From Desulfovibrio sp. (lineage in GTDB: Bacteria; Desulfobacterota; Desulfovibrionia; Desulfovibrionales; Desulfovibrionaceae): DNA of 15,793 nt. The notes beneath the pieces were generated by a model that saw only the letters and a program-made list of their open reading frames with translations, was not told the DNA's origin and did no database searches. The stretch's first letter is position 1, and every line of letters starts with the position of its first letter. The position numbers were made by a program, and so were the translations under genes. Positions 13,300 through 15,793 of this stretch are shown piece after piece. The stretch is from contig DQED01000399.1 in NCBI GenBank assembly GCA_003525525.1, positions 1-15,793 of the forward strand, written 5' to 3'.

Positions 13300-14430
13300 A
13301 TGAAACGCTTGTGCATCGCCGGCGTCGTCATCCTGGCGCTGCTCGCGGGCAGCGAAGGACTCGCCCGGCTTTTCCTCGGCCCCCCCGACCCGGTCCGGCC
13401 CGAACGCATCGACTGGGCGTGCAGGCGCGATCCCCTTCTCGGCTTCACGTTCGTGCCCGGCGCCGTGGGCCCTGGCGGCCCCGGTGCCAACTCCATCAAT
13501 TCGATGGGTTTTCGCGGCCCGGAGATCCCCCTCGAAAAAGCGCCCGGCGTCTATCGCATCCTCTGCGTGGGCGATTCCGTGACCAACGGCGTCAATGTCC
13601 ACAACGACACGACCTATCCGGGCATCCTCCAACGCCTGTTCGCGGCGGACCCGGTCGCGGACAAGCGCGTGGAGGTGGTCAACGCCGGCGTGCCGGGCTA
13701 CCTCTCCGACCACCAGCGCTACCGCATGGAACACGATTTCGCGCGCCTTGCCCCGGATTGCATCGTCTTTCTCATGGGCGAGGCCGACGTCACCGCGTCC
13801 CTGCTGACCAACGAGACCTGGCAGGCCATCGGCCGCCCCAGGCCCATGACCGTCCCCTGGCTGGAAGCGCCCTGGCTGCAGCGGCTGGCGGCGCACAGCA
13901 CCGTGGCGCGCCGGCTGCGCGACAAGCTGGAAAACGGCATCATCGACAGGCGGCTGGAAAAGACGGCCGACCAGGACATGACCGAGACGCTGACCCGGGC
14001 CATCGCCCTTTACAAGACCAATATGGACGCCATGCTCGCGGACTGCCGCGCCAGGGGCATCCAGGCGGTCATCGTCAACTATCCCTGGAATTTCAGCGAC
14101 AAGGTGGGGCGCGGCGACAACTACAACGAACTGAAGACGCTGATCAAACCCTTCGAGTTCAACCTGTTCTGGCAGGCGGCCCCCCTGCTCGCCAAGGCCA
14201 ACCGGGAGCTGGCCGCGGCCTGGCAGATTCCCCTGATCGACCCCCAGCCCGCGATCTACGCCCTGGCCGACCGACGCGCCGTGTACGACGATTTTTCGCA
14301 TCCGAACAAGAAAGGCAATTTCCTCCTGGCCTGCGCCATCGCCTCCGCACTGCGCGCCGACGTGTTCAAGAGCCCGGACCCGGGGCGCAAGGTGCCCTAC
14401 GATCTGGTCGCCGATTGCCTGCTCAATTGA
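13300..14430 (+). CDS. SGNH/GDSL-family hydrolase, exported or membrane-anchored
   Basis: A 376-residue protein. The first 25 residues (MKRLCIAGVVILALLAGSEG) form a signal peptide or signal anchor, so the enzyme should act in the periplasm. Block I is CVGDSVTNG with nucleophile S93. Block II is NAGVPGY (G130). Block III reads GEAD (160-163) instead of GxND, so the oxyanion Asn is replaced by Ala. Block V is DDFSH with D331 and H334 (DxxH). The catalytic triad is therefore present, but one oxyanion element is altered. The family cleaves or transfers acyl esters on lipids, sugars or peptidoglycan; the substrate here is unknown. It starts 20 nt after the kinase stop with no clear ribosome-binding site, suggesting translation coupled to the kinase. 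Its position inside a two-component gene pair is unusual. A strong annotation of family, weak for reaction. Confidence 0.87.
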   Translation: MKRLCIAGVVILALLAGSEGLARLFLGPPDPVRPERIDWACRRDPLLGFTFVPGAVGPGGPGANSINSMGFRGPEIPLEKAPGVYRILCVGDSVTNGVNVHNDTTYPGILQRLFAADPVADKRVEVVNAGVPGYLSDHQRYRMEHDFARLAPDCIVFLMGEADVTASLLTNETWQAIGRPRPMTVPWLEAPWLQRLAAHSTVARRLRDKLENGIIDRRLEKTADQDMTETLTRAIALYKTNMDAMLADCRARGIQAVIVNYPWNFSDKVGRGDNYNELKTLIKPFEFNLFWQAAPLLAKANRELAAAWQIPLIDPQPAIYALADRRAVYDDFSHPNKKGNFLLACAIASALRADVFKSPDPGRKVPYDLVADCLLN

Positions 14431-14485
14431 GGGCCCCCGGACGCCGCCGCCCGGGACGTTTCCCAGCATCCCCAGAGAAGACGCC

Positions 14486-15793
<1,308 letters not shown>

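Noticed and set aside
14431..14485. Possible terminator between hydrolase and regulator (CCCGG...CCGGG)
   Set aside because: The stem is only 5 bp with a long loop and is not followed by a T-run. The short gap and same strand favour read-through.

Overview
The window is high-GC, tightly packed bacterial chromosome with short intergenic gaps. The gene content suggests a Gram-negative anaerobe of the sulfate-reducing Desulfovibrio type: a large acyl-CoA dehydrogenase, a two-gene K+ channel set, a Lon-like protease with a lineage-restricted partner, and an NtrC-type two-component system. That assignment is an inference from style and family content; no marker gene is present. I see no rRNA, tRNA, CRISPR array, transposase or phage gene.

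Layout. (1) 1-1941, minus: a large acyl-CoA dehydrogenase, cut by the left edge. (2) 2191-3303, plus: a stand-alone FapA/DUF342 beta-helix protein, divergent from (1) across a 249-bp gap that holds a near-perfect 10-bp palindrome. (3) 3309-5033, minus: a two-TM K+ channel with an RCK domain, followed with zero spacing by a separate cyclic-nucleotide-binding protein. This pair converges on (2). (4) 5297-8492, minus: a Lon-like AAA+ protease and, 4 nt behind it, a helical protein of unknown function that carries an EF-hand-like loop. A sigma70-like promoter sits just upstream and argues that the protease starts at 8492 rather than 8570. A GC-rich hairpin repeat ends this block. (5) 8637-9788, plus: an acyltransferase-3 membrane protein. 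(6) 9793-10536, minus: SfsA. (7) 10627-15793, plus: a class I aminotransferase, a membrane histidine kinase, a periplasmic SGNH/GDSL hydrolase and an NtrC-family sigma54 activator cut by the right edge. Gaps of 34, 20 and 55 nt suggest one transcription unit or two overlapping ones.

How the genes could work together. The kinase (complete H, N, G1, F and G2 boxes) and the regulator (receiver D53, Walker A/B, GSFTGA) are almost certainly a cognate pair. The hydrolase lodged between them may make or remove the signal, or modify the envelope. The channel and its abutting cyclic-nucleotide-binding subunit look like a split version of a ligand-gated K+ channel. The Lon-like protease and the small helical protein are probably co-translated and may form a protease-adaptor or protease-substrate pair. 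Most other genes are ordinary housekeeping or accessory functions. The strongest candidates for something undescribed are the split channel, the Lon-like/EF-hand-like pair and the kinase-hydrolase-regulator cassette.
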